Below, piece by piece: positions 22,137-31,762 of a stretch of 64,000 nucleotides of DNA. The DNA is from Lentinus brumalis. Lineage: Eukaryota > Basidiomycota > Agaricomycetes > Polyporales > Polyporaceae. Each line of letters begins with the position of its first letter. The stretch's first letter is position 1. Both the position numbers and the translations under genes were made by a program. The notes below the pieces were generated by a model. That model was given only the letters and a program-made list of their open reading frames with translations. It was not told where the DNA came from and ran no database searches. The stretch is taken from NCBI GenBank assembly GCA_001792895.1, contig MARA01000005.1, positions 1,488,001-1,552,000 on the forward strand. Direction: 5' to 3'.

Positions 22137-24543
22137 TCATGAGACGGAAATGGTAGGAGAATCCGGCGGACGCTGCTGGCTCTGCGGCGCGACACGTTTG
22201 AGCAGCGATTGTTGGTAGCTCTCCCAAGCAGTGATGAGCTGGAGAAACTGTCAGCACTATTCTTGCAGTACGATGTTGGCGAAAGACGCACCTGCTTCTG
22301 TCGGGCAATCATACCCTCCAGGTAGGCTGAAAGAGAGTTCTTGAAGTCCTCGATACGCTCCTGCTCGAAACGTGCGACCTCTGTTTTGACGAGCCGCGAT
22401 ACCTGATCAAACTCCTGCTTCGCATCCAATGCTCGCCGCTCTGCCTCCGCGACGATAGCGAGCGAGCGACTGAGTTGGTCGGATGCTAGCCGGCCTTGTG
22501 CGCGGTTCGACTCGTGTGTTTGCTTGGTGCGTCGGAGGTGTGCATCTGCGCCTTGCCATGCGTGATAGATGCGTACACGGGAGCTGAAAGCAAGCTGAGG
22601 GGTAGTTAGATACTGGAGCGGCAACAAGAACATGCACTTACTCGGACGGAGTTGATGAGACGAGCGTATTCATCCGCTGGGTTTACACTGTCAGCGAATG
22701 AAGAGAAGTGGCGACGACGAGAAGTCACTAACCTGTGCTAAGAATTGTCGCGACTTCCTGGTTCCCCTGGATCGTTTGCAGCTCCTGAGCTTTCCGCTCA
22801 ACCTCTGCAAGCCCCAGCAGCGACGCCGACAGCTGGTTTCCAACATCGCACGCAGCCAAGTCTGTTATCGCCTGCGCAAATTCGCCAGCTGCAGCTGCGA
22901 TTTCGGACCGCTGCTTCGCCACAGCTTCGATCGCCTTGACGAGACCACGGAGCTGCGTCTCCAGACTGTCAAGGTAGCCCTTCTGCCTGTCGAACCACTC
23001 GTCTGTCTCGTAAAACCGTGGCCCTGCGATCGTCTGACCGAGGGCTGCCATGAGGCCGCCCTTCTCCTGTGCCATCTCTGCCTTTCGGTGCTTGATCTAC
23101 CAGAGATCTCGCCGTCAATCATCTCAGTTCACACATTGAGGGAGAGGACGCACATCCAACGAGAACGTGTCGCTCTCCAGGAACAGCTTCAGGTCCGTGT
23201 CCTTCTGAAGCACAGGATGGCTCGCAATCTTCTGGATGCATTTCTCCAGCGCAAGCCGACGCTGCTGCACAAACTCCTCGTCAAAGCGCCCGAACGGGTT
23301 CTTATCCGGAACGGGGGAACGACGACTCCGGGGTTGTTCATCGAGAGCGTCTCGTATAGCCACAAGAAGTCGGAGTACCGTCGCAGGACGGAGAATGTAG
23401 ATTTCTTGTACATAGGTGACGTCGTCTACAGGCGTTGGACGTCAGCCGTTGAGTCTTGCAGGGCCTCGATGAAGATGATTACCTTGGTGTGTACAGTGTA
23501 CATGGTATATGCGCGGATGGGATCCCCGACTCGTTGCGGGTCGTCCACCGTGATCACGAAGACGGGCTGAATCCCATTCTCCTTCTTGGCAGCAGGCGCA
23601 GAAGATATAGACGTGGAAGGCTTGTCACCCTCAGAAATGTACTGTGTGATCGACGGGACGCGATTGGGCTACTCACCGATGCTGCTCTCTGCGCCGCCTC
23701 CCTCGACGCAGCTCTCTTGGCAATGGTCTGCGCAATAGGCTGGTCGTCATCGTCCGAATCCGAGTCTTGTTGTTGTTGTTGTTGCCTGAATGTCGGCTCT
23801 GGTGGGGCATACTGCGTTTGCGTCTGCCATCCGTCCGAGCCCTGCCAGCCACCCAGTGCTTCCCCGCCTATTGACAGACCAGCAATGGACCGCTCGAGCG
23901 TAGTAGGCTGATTCAGGGGGTTGAATGCAGCAGGTTCGGTCTTGAGGGTTTGAGAGGAGAAGGACGCGGTCGAACCGCGCGAGACATGTCCGAGAGTGCG
24001 GTTGGGAACCTCGGCGACGCTCGTACGACGAACGGGCGGCGGTGTTGGAGACTTCGCGGGTTCTTCAGGACGGGGAGTCGCTACCTTAGCAAGGTCTGCT
24101 TCTGAGGGCTTGAGAGGCTCCTCCGAGTCCGTAGATACGCTCTCACGGAAGCCGCGCGAAGTCCCGCCCGCTGCCTGAGCCGCTGCCTCTTCTGCTTCGG
24201 CTGCTGCTTCGGCTGCATTGAATGCTGCAGTATCAAGAGGGTCTGGCTTGTGTTCTTCTTGTGACTCAGGTACTGATGGAGGCTCTTCGTCGCGGGGCTC
24301 GACCTCATCCTGAGCGGGATGTTCGTGAGACCCACGAGGTTCGGTGTCCGCGAACGCGTTATGAGTGAAGGCGGTGGGCGAGGTGTTGCCTCCGAATGCG
24401 AATGATTCCTCATTGTATGAGGGCACAGCCTGACCGAAGCTCGACCATGGATCTGGTGAACTTGACCTAGGCTTCGCGAATGGGTCCTCGAACGGATTCT
24501 GAAGCGCGTCTCGGGAAGGCAGCAGGTCGTCGAAGCTGTCCAT
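22137..24543 (-). CDS. VPS5: Sorting nexin Vps5/SNX1-like, with apparent frameshift
   Basis: Seven exons: 24543-23677, 23641-23483, 23425-23154, 23096-22733, 22676-22642, 22594-22292, 22238-22137; about 700 residues once the frame break is bridged. A long acidic Ser/Pro-rich N-terminus carries DDDDQPIAQTIAK. A PX domain follows with the PI3P-binding RRYSDFLWLYETL, then a BAR-type coiled-coil region (IKHRKAEMAQEKGG; FEQERIEDFKNSLSAYLEG). With Vps17 it forms the membrane-bending half of retromer on endosomes. In exon 3, after NNPGVVVPP the frame slips: GTT plus five C then GTTCCG, whereas the family reads PPVPDKNPFGRF in a frame needing six C. I read a one-base deletion or consensus error at about 23309-23313. 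The first intron as drawn is only 35 nt; an in-frame alternative acceptor (TTCTGAG) gives 47 nt. Confidence 0.85.
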
Positions 24544-25673
24544 GGTTGAGTCGCTGGCGTGTAACGTCGCTCAGGGAGGTTAATCCAAAGCCAAGGTATC
24601 AAGTGGAGGTCTTCTAGAGACGCGAAAGTAAGCTGAGGCAAGCCAGAACAGCACAGACTGCGGCAGGTCTCGCTGCGTACCGCGATCTGGCACGGCGTGG
24701 CGCGCAGCGCTTAGATCGGCTCGGCAGCGGATCTAATCTTATCTAGGGCCCAGGTGCGCACTCAACCGGAGGAGGGAGAACGTGAAGACCACCGGAGGAA
24801 AAGTATCACGAAGCGGACATCTACACGTTGGGCAGGCTGTCCCGTGCGATGTCCGGACAAGTCGATACGAGACTGTATATTACTGCTCAGCCGTATGCCG
24901 TCGTATGGGGCTGTAAATTCTCGTACGCGTCCGCCTGTCTGTCTGCCCGGTTGATAGCTCGTTATATTGCGAGGGCATACGGTAGCGAGACAGGACTGTA
25001 CGAGTACAAATGAAGCCGGGTTCTTTCGTGCTGCTGCTATCAGATAGTCTACTTCAGAACCATACCTCATAGTCCTATGCGCGAACGCAAGTCAATTCAA
25101 GACTCGCTGCAGGAACAGCTAGCTATGCGCACCATGGCAAGAGGAATTTAGTCTTCTATTGGAAACTTACACGGTATCCGGGTACGCCTGAACGGATAAG
25201 CAGTCAGCGCGATGACAGTGACTCTGAAGATGTACATGCTCACCTTTCAGTCGCAATGCAGCTCTGCGGCGCCAAACAACGCACCTTCTCGCATGCTGGA
25301 GAGAGCTCGGAGCAATGGGCCCCGAAGTTGTCCAACGACCGCGGAGTGACCGCGGATGATGTCGATTACACAAGAGGCAAAGCACACCCACATATACTCT
25401 TCGACAACATCGCGATGCTTGGGCTAGAGGTCCTTGTCTGAAGGTTTATGTTTGCGAATCATGTCGGGGATCGCGAGATGTCGGAGGAACAGGAGGCAGT
25501 AGGGGGCAGCACAACAGGCGGTGGCAGGCGAGATGGTGGCAGAGGTAAACGAGCACCCAGCTGGGACTTGGACGAGCGCAGACATGTCTATTGCAGGTGC
25601 TATGGGTACACATGCAGAAAGAGACGTGTCCACAGATTTGGACACGCCAGCGCGCACAATACAGAGGCGTTTT
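24544..25673. other. VPS5 upstream region and intergenic DNA
   Basis: The first ~200 bp are the VPS5 promoter, matched by a partial duplicate at 27616-27912. The rest, up to the ATP18 3' end, holds only short overlapping frames. No gene, RNA or repeat is supported. Confidence 0.5.
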
Positions 25674-25993
25674 CTAGTGGTGGGACTGCTTCGCGATCTG
25701 CGCCGCGTACGGGTTGCGGGGGTCGTTGCGGAAGCCCTCCGCTAGAAACGCGTCACGTCAACACATGACGCATGCGAGGGGGCTGCAAGAGAACAAGAGC
25801 ACGTACACTTGACACCGAGATCCTGCATCTTGCCCACCAGGAACCACGTCAGCAGGCTCGCGGTGACGAACGGCCACATCGGCTTGGCGACCTATGCGAG
25901 GGGGAGGGAAGGAGGTCAGGATTTGGCGGCTATGGGAGGAGTCGTGGGGAGACTTGCGGGAGTGGGCCACTTGCGGAGACCGAGGAAGCTCAT
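25674..25993 (-). CDS. ATP18: Mitochondrial ATP synthase subunit J (Atp18-like)
   Basis: Three small exons, 25993-25958, 25891-25807 and 25741-25674, make a 62-residue protein: it begins MSFLGLRKWPTP, continues VAKPMWPFVTASLLTWFLVG, and ends with FRNDPRNPY then AAQIAKQSHH. The pattern K-P-x-W-P-F, one membrane helix, then NDPRNP is the signature of the i/j subunit of the F1Fo ATP synthase, which sits in the inner mitochondrial membrane near subunit a and the dimer interface. Length matches the family. The first intron (25892-25957) has a GC donor (CCC|GCAAGT); no GT donor keeps the frame. The second (25742-25806) is GT-AG. No single open frame shows this gene, so it is easily missed. Confidence 0.88.
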
Positions 25994-26381
25994 TGTGAGT
26001 GATGCCTGTCCAAAGTATGTCGGTGAGTGACGGCGTTGAGTGCGCCGACGAGCAGACTACGTACGGCGTAGAGAGTGGTGGAAGTGGAAGAAAAGCGCGT
26101 GACGGCGAATCGCGGAAGACAGCCGGCGTTAGTCTTGCTTACTGAGTGAGTAAGTACAAGTACTACTGTACTAAGTACTTAGCTCTAATAGCTTTGATCA
26201 TGAACTTCCGATCATTCGATGGTGGCACTCGTCCGCCAGTGCCAGTGAGCCTTAAATAGCTTAAATTCCCACTTCAGTAAGAGCGACAATACATCACAGT
26301 TCAAATTACAACGGAGTACACAACAACATGAATCCAGCGGAATCAGAGACGATGTAAGGTGTATACGTGCGGTCCTTCGCA
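25994..26381. other. ATP18 promoter and CAB5 3' flank
   Basis: Intergenic stretch between two minus-strand genes. It includes an A/T-richer part with several AGTACT/AAGTACTT words near 26150-26185. No gene seen. Confidence 0.5.
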
Positions 26382-27288
26382 CTACCTGCGCCGCGGTTTC
26401 GCTTTCTGCGAACGGCGCAACGCTCTCCAGCCGAGTGTCCCCACGGCCGAGATGACACCCCATGGGGGAAAGAGCCAAGAAAGCCTCCACGACCACCCAG
26501 CTTCCTTGATGGTCCGCTGGACTAACTGATCGACCTGTCGCTCGAGCTCCTGGGGCGTACCAGAGTTGTCAATCACAACGTCCGCATACTGAACCTTCTC
26601 CGTGATGGGCAGTTGAGCACTCAATCGAGCAGACGCGTCCTCTCTCGAAGACTTGTCGCGTTTCATCAGTCGCTGCAGCTGGATATCAGCAGAGCTAGAA
26701 GTACATACGTCCGTCAGTCAACTTGCCACAGGTCCAACGCGCGATTTACCCACCAGTAAACCACCACCACCTTCGCGACCCACTTCCACAGGCCGCCTTC
26801 GATCAACAGTGGTACGTCCAGTATGCACACTCGCTCTCCGCGCCACCAGCACCGCAGGATACTCCAGAACATCGCCCGGCGCACCGCAGGGTGCACGATC
26901 GCGTTGAGCTGCTTGCGCTTCGCCTCGTCCGCGAATACGATGCGGCCGAGCTTCGCGCGGTCCAGGGAACCGTCAGGCAGGAGGACGTCCCCCCCGAACG
27001 CACGGACGATCTGCGCGAGTGCGGGCGTGCCCGGCTCGACTACCTTGCGCGCGAGGACGTCGGCGTCGACGATGGGGAGGTGGTGCGCGCGCAGAAGGGA
27101 GGAGACGGTAGACTTGCCCGTCGCGATGCCGCCGGTGAGGCCGATGACTGTGGAAGGTGTCCCACGAGTAGAGACCCCCAGGAAGTCCGCCAGTTGTCAA
27201 TTATGCGAGTGGAGATAGGAACGCAGGGGAAGCGGGCAATGAGCGAAACATGGCATAGGCGGCTGCAACGATCGGACGTACCTAGCAT
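26382..27288 (-). CDS. CAB5: Dephospho-CoA kinase
   Basis: Three exons, 27288-27282, 27147-26754 and 26694-26382, give 237 residues. The first exon is only seven bases and joins in phase to make MLVIGLTGGIATGKST, the P-loop that binds ATP. Then follow the family stretches ADVLAREVVEPGTPA, LNAIVHPAVRRAMFW and DVPLLIEGGLWKWVAKVVVV, with the exon junction making VVYCSADIQLQRLMKRD. This enzyme phosphorylates the 3' hydroxyl of dephospho-CoA, the last step of coenzyme A synthesis. The C-terminal end has a hydrophobic stretch (LSWLFPPWGVISAVG) as in fungal homologues tethered to membranes. The first intron is 134 nt, long for this window, but phase and homology support it. Confidence 0.9.
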
Positions 27289-27615
27289 GGTCTTAGTCTA
27301 GCTGCGTTTGACGATATGAGGCTGCTTGTTCTGCAGATAGTGAGGATTGCGATGAGAGCTACGATAGTTGGGCAGAAGAAGGGAGGCTAGGGGTATGCTG
27401 CAGCTAACTAGGATATGGGTGACCACTGACCTTCAGGCTTGGGCGTGGCCTTGGCCATGGTCTGTGACGAAGTGAGGCTGCTCGGCCCATAGCGCGCGTG
27501 TGTATGATCGGGAATGCCATCGACGGGTCTTCTTGATCTCGGTGTCACTTTTACAGCAAAGTTGGACACACGAATCATAACAGCAATAGTACGGTACTCG
27601 AGAGGTCCTCGAGTT
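27289..27615. other. CAB5 upstream region
   Basis: Holds the CAB5 promoter. No TATA box or other gene was recognised before the VPS5-like fragment starts. Confidence 0.45.
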
Positions 27616-27912
27616 ATACGTAGGCGTCGCGAATGGGTCCTCGAACGGATTCTGAAGCGCGTCTCGTGAAGGCGGCAGGTCGTCGACTCAGCTGTCCTGG
27701 TCCATGGTTGAGTCGCTAGTAAGTGTGTAATGCGGCTCAGGTGAGTTCTTTGAAAGCCAAGACGCATCAGGTGGAGCTCTTCTACTTAGAGATAGGAAAG
27801 TAAGCTGAGGCAAGCCAGAACGGCCCAATCTCCGACCGATTCTCGCTGCATACGCGATCTGACAAGCGCTTAGATCGGCAGCAAATGTATTATCTCATCT
27901 GGGGCCCAGTGG
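27616..27912 (-). pseudogene. Truncated duplicate of VPS5 promoter and first codons
   Basis: This copies 24470-24745 in the same orientation. Shared blocks include CGCGAATGGGTCCTCGAACG, GATTCTGAAGCGCGTCTCG, CCATGGTTGAGTCGCT, GTAAGCTGAGGCAAGCCAGA and GCGCTTAGATCGG. It covers about the first 25-30 codons and ~200 bp upstream. The reading frame is damaged: near the start the fragment has GACTCAGCTGTCCTGGTCC where VPS5 has GAAGCTGTCC. Nothing downstream of those codons is present, so it cannot make a sorting nexin. Confidence 0.8.
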
Positions 27913-28212
27913 GCATAGGTTGAAGTAATGGGACTCGGAGTACTTGCGGAGTATGTACAGTACAACCGTCACGGTGTAGTCGCCCATCCACATCAGGAAA
28001 AACCACTAGGCGGGACAGACGAGTTTCAACAACACCGGTGCTAATATAGTACTTAGACCCGAAATGTCACCGCAGGCAAGACTTCGAGCGAACTGTCCGT
28101 ATCCAAGTTCAAGCGAAGGGGAGAACGTGGCATGTTCGGACGAGGGGAGAAAGCTGCAAAAAATCTGAAGGTGTTTAAGAACGAGTCAGAAGAGGGTGTG
28201 TCGGGTAGTGAG
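27913..28212. other. Spacer before element copy 3
   Basis: About 300 bp without a recognisable gene between the VPS5-like fragment and the dispersed element. Confidence 0.45.
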
Positions 28213-29833
28213 AGTTACTGGCCGATACGAGGGACCGCAGCGGATGGATGGGGTGAGCGCCTCGGCAATGTCAACACTGAGGTGGACCCAAGCCAAGCAG
28301 GCAAAGATCGCACCTCCGGGGTGAGCCCAGACGACGACCACGTCCCGACTCCCCGACCTTGCAGGAGGGCAGACGTGTGCACGTCGACCGGAGCCGGCCC
28401 ACGTTGACAGCTTGTATACCGGGAATTGAGCGCAGGGTAGATGGACGCCGCAAGACCTGCTATCGCGTGGATGAGACCTCGGTGGAGGAGAGTCGTCAGT
28501 CAGGACTCACCGAAGCCGTTCCACTTGAGCACGGCGATGACACGACACGAACGACAGAGCGGTCGGACGCGAGTGACGCAGTGGGCTCTGAGGATAGTCA
28601 GCGGATGAAGAGCCAGAGCCTGATGATACAGGATGCTCACCGATGCGAGGACCGCAACGAATGGAGGGGTACCGAACGCCTCGGCAATGTCGACACTGAG
28701 GTGGACCCAAGCCAATCAGGCAAAGGTCACACCTCCGGGACGAGCCCCGACGACGACGACATCCCGACTCCCCGACCTTGCGGAAGGGCAGACGTGCGCG
28801 TCGATCGGAGCCGGCCCACGTCGACAGCTTGGATGCCGGAAATTGAGCGCAGGGTGACTGGATGGCGGCGACGGCACCAGGCCTGCAAGAGCGCGGATCA
28901 GACTCCGGTCACAAGGGAGTGAGAAAATGGGAACGTACCGAAGCCATTCCACTCAAGCACATGGACAACGCGGATCGGACGGGGGTGGGAGGAGGGGTGG
29001 TGGTCCCAGAACAACGAAACCAACTGGGAACACGCGAGATCAGTCCGGCCTCATAGCGATACAAGCAAGGCGACGAACCTGTTCCCCGACACACCCGCCG
29101 GGGAAGCCGTCCGAAGAGATGTCCGCGCAGTCGACGGCGAAGCGGTGAAAGAGAGTACTGGCCGCGAGACGGCACAGTGGACCTCACGGTGTGAAGCCCT
29201 TAGCCCCAAAGGCGGGGGTGAAGGGAGGGGTCACTTCGGAGGACGAGTAGGATGGAACAAGAAGCGAAGCGCCTTGCACCGCTGGAACATGTTGACCAGC
29301 GTGTTGGCGCAGACGAGTACGATCAGGCGGACGAGTGGGGTGGAAGAGGTAGGGGTAAGAGGACATGCGAGTGCGGGTTCGAGTCGAGTGGGGAGACGAC
29401 GCGTCCTGCCTCCGCTTTTATATCTGCGGGATGGGAGGCTGACGAGCCCCGCCGAGCTAGGAATGGCCGAGAATGCCGGCGGCCTGGCTCCTGCGATCGT
29501 CTTCAAATGTGACGGTGGCGTCCGATATATTGCAGGCGTGCGACTTAACCACTGGGCGGCGGAGGCCATGGTGAGGGCTTGAACGAGCGCGTCCACGACG
29601 GTGCCCTCGCACGGTGCACGCCAAGAGGCATTACTCTGCCATAGTTTCGACGGGCTCATGCAAGTCCTTCGCAGAGGCTGCAGGCCATCTCTGGCGATGC
29701 TGCCGTGTCGGGAAAGCTCTGGAGACCGCTCGGGGAGCCGAATTGATCCCCGGTGGTTAATTCGCCGGGGCTTCGACGATCGAATTGCGAAGGCTGGACC
29801 CGGCACCTTGTCTGTACACCGAGGAAGCGAATA
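28213..29833 (-). repeat. Dispersed element, copy 3 (truncated)
   Basis: Same orientation as copy 1 and homologous to it from about 7316 rightwards, ending with GTACACCGAGGAAGCGAA. It lacks the outer ~290 bp present at that end of copies 1 and 2. The relic gene on the minus strand keeps TATAAAAG (29422-29415), the 60-codon frame (29366-29184), the exon-like end TGGAATGGCTTCG followed here by a canonical GTACGT donor, and a 242-nt cassette (28882-28641). Over the 183 nt of the 60-codon frame I count about eight differences from copy 1, nearly all changing amino acids, so the copies are recent and that frame is not visibly under protein constraint. Confidence 0.72.
29415..29422 (-). promoter_or_regulatory. 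TATA box of element copy 3
   Basis: TATAAAAG on the minus strand, in the same position relative to the 60-codon frame as in the other copies. Confidence 0.5.
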
Positions 29834-30433
29834 TGGATTGTCAGCCTGCTAGGCTCGCAGTACTTGCCAACCTCCAGTCACTCGTACCTCCCTGCCAGCC
29901 TCTGTCCCACGACAGTACTTACATATAGTCTTCAAATCTGTATCATGGTGAGAAAGATGTGTGCCCGATTATAGACCAAGGGGAATGATGCAGCGACCGG
30001 CAGATCGAATTTTGCACGTCTGTCGCACTTTACAAGCACTGTGGTGGGATAGCAAACTCCGTAATCTGGGTTGGTGCGGTCACTACGGCTGGCGCGAGAC
30101 CGAATACTGATCCTGAAAGTAGTCAGTAGAAAGCCTAGCAAGTATTCTCAGTACTCGCACCTCAGGCCGAACCACTGTATGACTCACGGCACCAAGCACC
30201 TATGCTGCTTGTCTTTCGTCTTGAGACTTACTGCCTATAATCGACATCATGCTCACGGACGGACACCGAGAGTCAAGCTGTGAGCGCGCAGAAAACCTGC
30301 TCAAGAAATGTCGCCCATAGGGTGAGTGATATGCTATACAAGTGAGGAAGCTGTCCTGATGGAACGATGAACACAGTTACAAGTCGAGAGACGATCGATG
30401 ATACCAGAGCGTACTAAGACGAGCGAGCACGCC
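29834..30433. other. Intergenic, nothing recognised
   Basis: Between element copy 3 and the LSM4 stop codon. The frames are short and without motifs. Confidence 0.5.
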
Positions 30434-31194
30434 TCACATACCCCTTCCTCGCCCCCGTCCGCGCATGGGGCCTGCACCACGGACCATACCGCGACCTGCC
30501 ACACAGAAAGAAGACTTCATAGATGCCCCACTGCATATGAATGAAGGAACGTACCTCGGGGTGGCGCACCACGTCCTCTGGCCCCTGTGCCGCTGACATG
30601 TGAACCTCTTGCGCTCCGTCCAGCCTCTCTTGCGCGGTTCTGCTCCTCCTTGACTGCATCCAAAAGCGTGTCTGGTACGCGCAGGTACTTGATCTGTGTA
30701 CATGAAGATTTGGTCAGACCGATGTCGTTCATGAAGTCGAGGTGATAACTCGTAGCATAGTTCCAGCCATGGCGAGAGGGAGCATACACGGCTCGAGGCG
30801 TATATGCTTGGGGCGCAGGAGTCGTGCAGCATCCTTCCACATAGTTAGTTGACGTACTGTGCTCCCTCGAATGTAGCATTCCTTCAACTTCCAGAACCTG
30901 TCCCCTTCCGCGCTTGTCTGGTAGACCTCCCGCAGCGTGATGTTCATGAAGTTGTCGCAGTTGACAAGGTGTCCGTTGAACGTTTCTCCATTCTTAAGCT
31001 CGACCAACTACGTGGGCGCGGGTGTGCAGCAATCAGTCTTCATGCGTTCAGCCTTCGGGAAACGTTTGAGTCCCAGACTTGAATCGCTCACCATTGGCTT
31101 ATTCTGAGCAGCATTGAGTAGAGATAGAGGCAGCTACAGGGTTGAATAGTCAGATACTCGAATCCGTTTGCGAAATTCGCGTGTTCGATACCAT
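30434..31194 (-). CDS. LSM4: U6 snRNA-associated Sm-like protein LSm4
   Basis: Five exons, 31194-31192, 31133-31092, 31007-30858, 30693-30555 and 30495-30434, give 131 residues. The first exon holds only the ATG; the intron after it has GTATCG, a CTGAC branch site and CTGTAG. The protein starts [15 protein letters not shown], then shows the Sm1 motif ([20 protein letters not shown]), the Sm2 signature CYIRGST, and an Arg-Gly-rich tail ([10 protein letters not shown]) usual for LSm4. LSm4 is shared by the nuclear LSm2-8 ring, which binds the U6 snRNA 3' end, and the cytoplasmic LSm1-7 ring in mRNA decay; RG tails are known arginine-methylation and P-body targets. Introns vary from 58 to 164 nt. 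Confidence 0.93.
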
Positions 31195-31762
31195 GATGAA
31201 GTGAGGTGCGGTAGAAGGTGGTAGATGAACGTTCGAACGATGAAAGACCCAAGCAAGAGGCGAGTGCGACGCGCGCCCTCGCGCGCCTCCTCCACGCGAC
31301 TGACTGCAGCACGAGAGTGCCTGCCACAGGCTTTCGCCTTCTTGACCACACCACGCGTGAGTTCCAAGGATATTCGGGCTGCTACTTCTTCACCCTCCGA
31401 CTTGCTTGATCACGACAGCAGGCCACAACTCCGGTCCCGCAAGGCCATCATGCATTTCAATGAAGTGCTGCGGGCGCGCGACGACGCAATCCACGCCCAC
31501 GATGGGCCCTGGCAGGACATTCCCAAGCACTATCAACGAGTCCCTCAGTGAGTCAGAACGGCACCGCGCAGCGATAGCGCAGTGTGCGCAGCCCGGGTGG
31601 TGTCATGTGGAAGGGTTGGCGAAGCAAACGCCCGCTGTCGCGAGTGCAGTCAAGACTGAAGAACCCCGCAGTATGCCCTGCGCGACCTGCGTCCAACAAC
31701 CACCTCCACCCCCTTCTCTCCCCTGAGTAACTGCGCGCTGAGCTGCAGCACCGTCGCGAGTC
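31195..31762. promoter_or_regulatory. Divergent intergenic region LSM4 / membrane protein
   Basis: 568 bp between two divergent starts. It should hold both promoters, but I see no clear TATA box. Short frames here show no domain. Confidence 0.4.

Noticed and set aside
29376..29385. GGTTCGAGTC, like a tRNA B box; a second instance occurs at 3375-3384.
   Set aside because: No A box, cloverleaf or T-run terminator at suitable distances. One lies inside coding sequence and the other in the repeat element.
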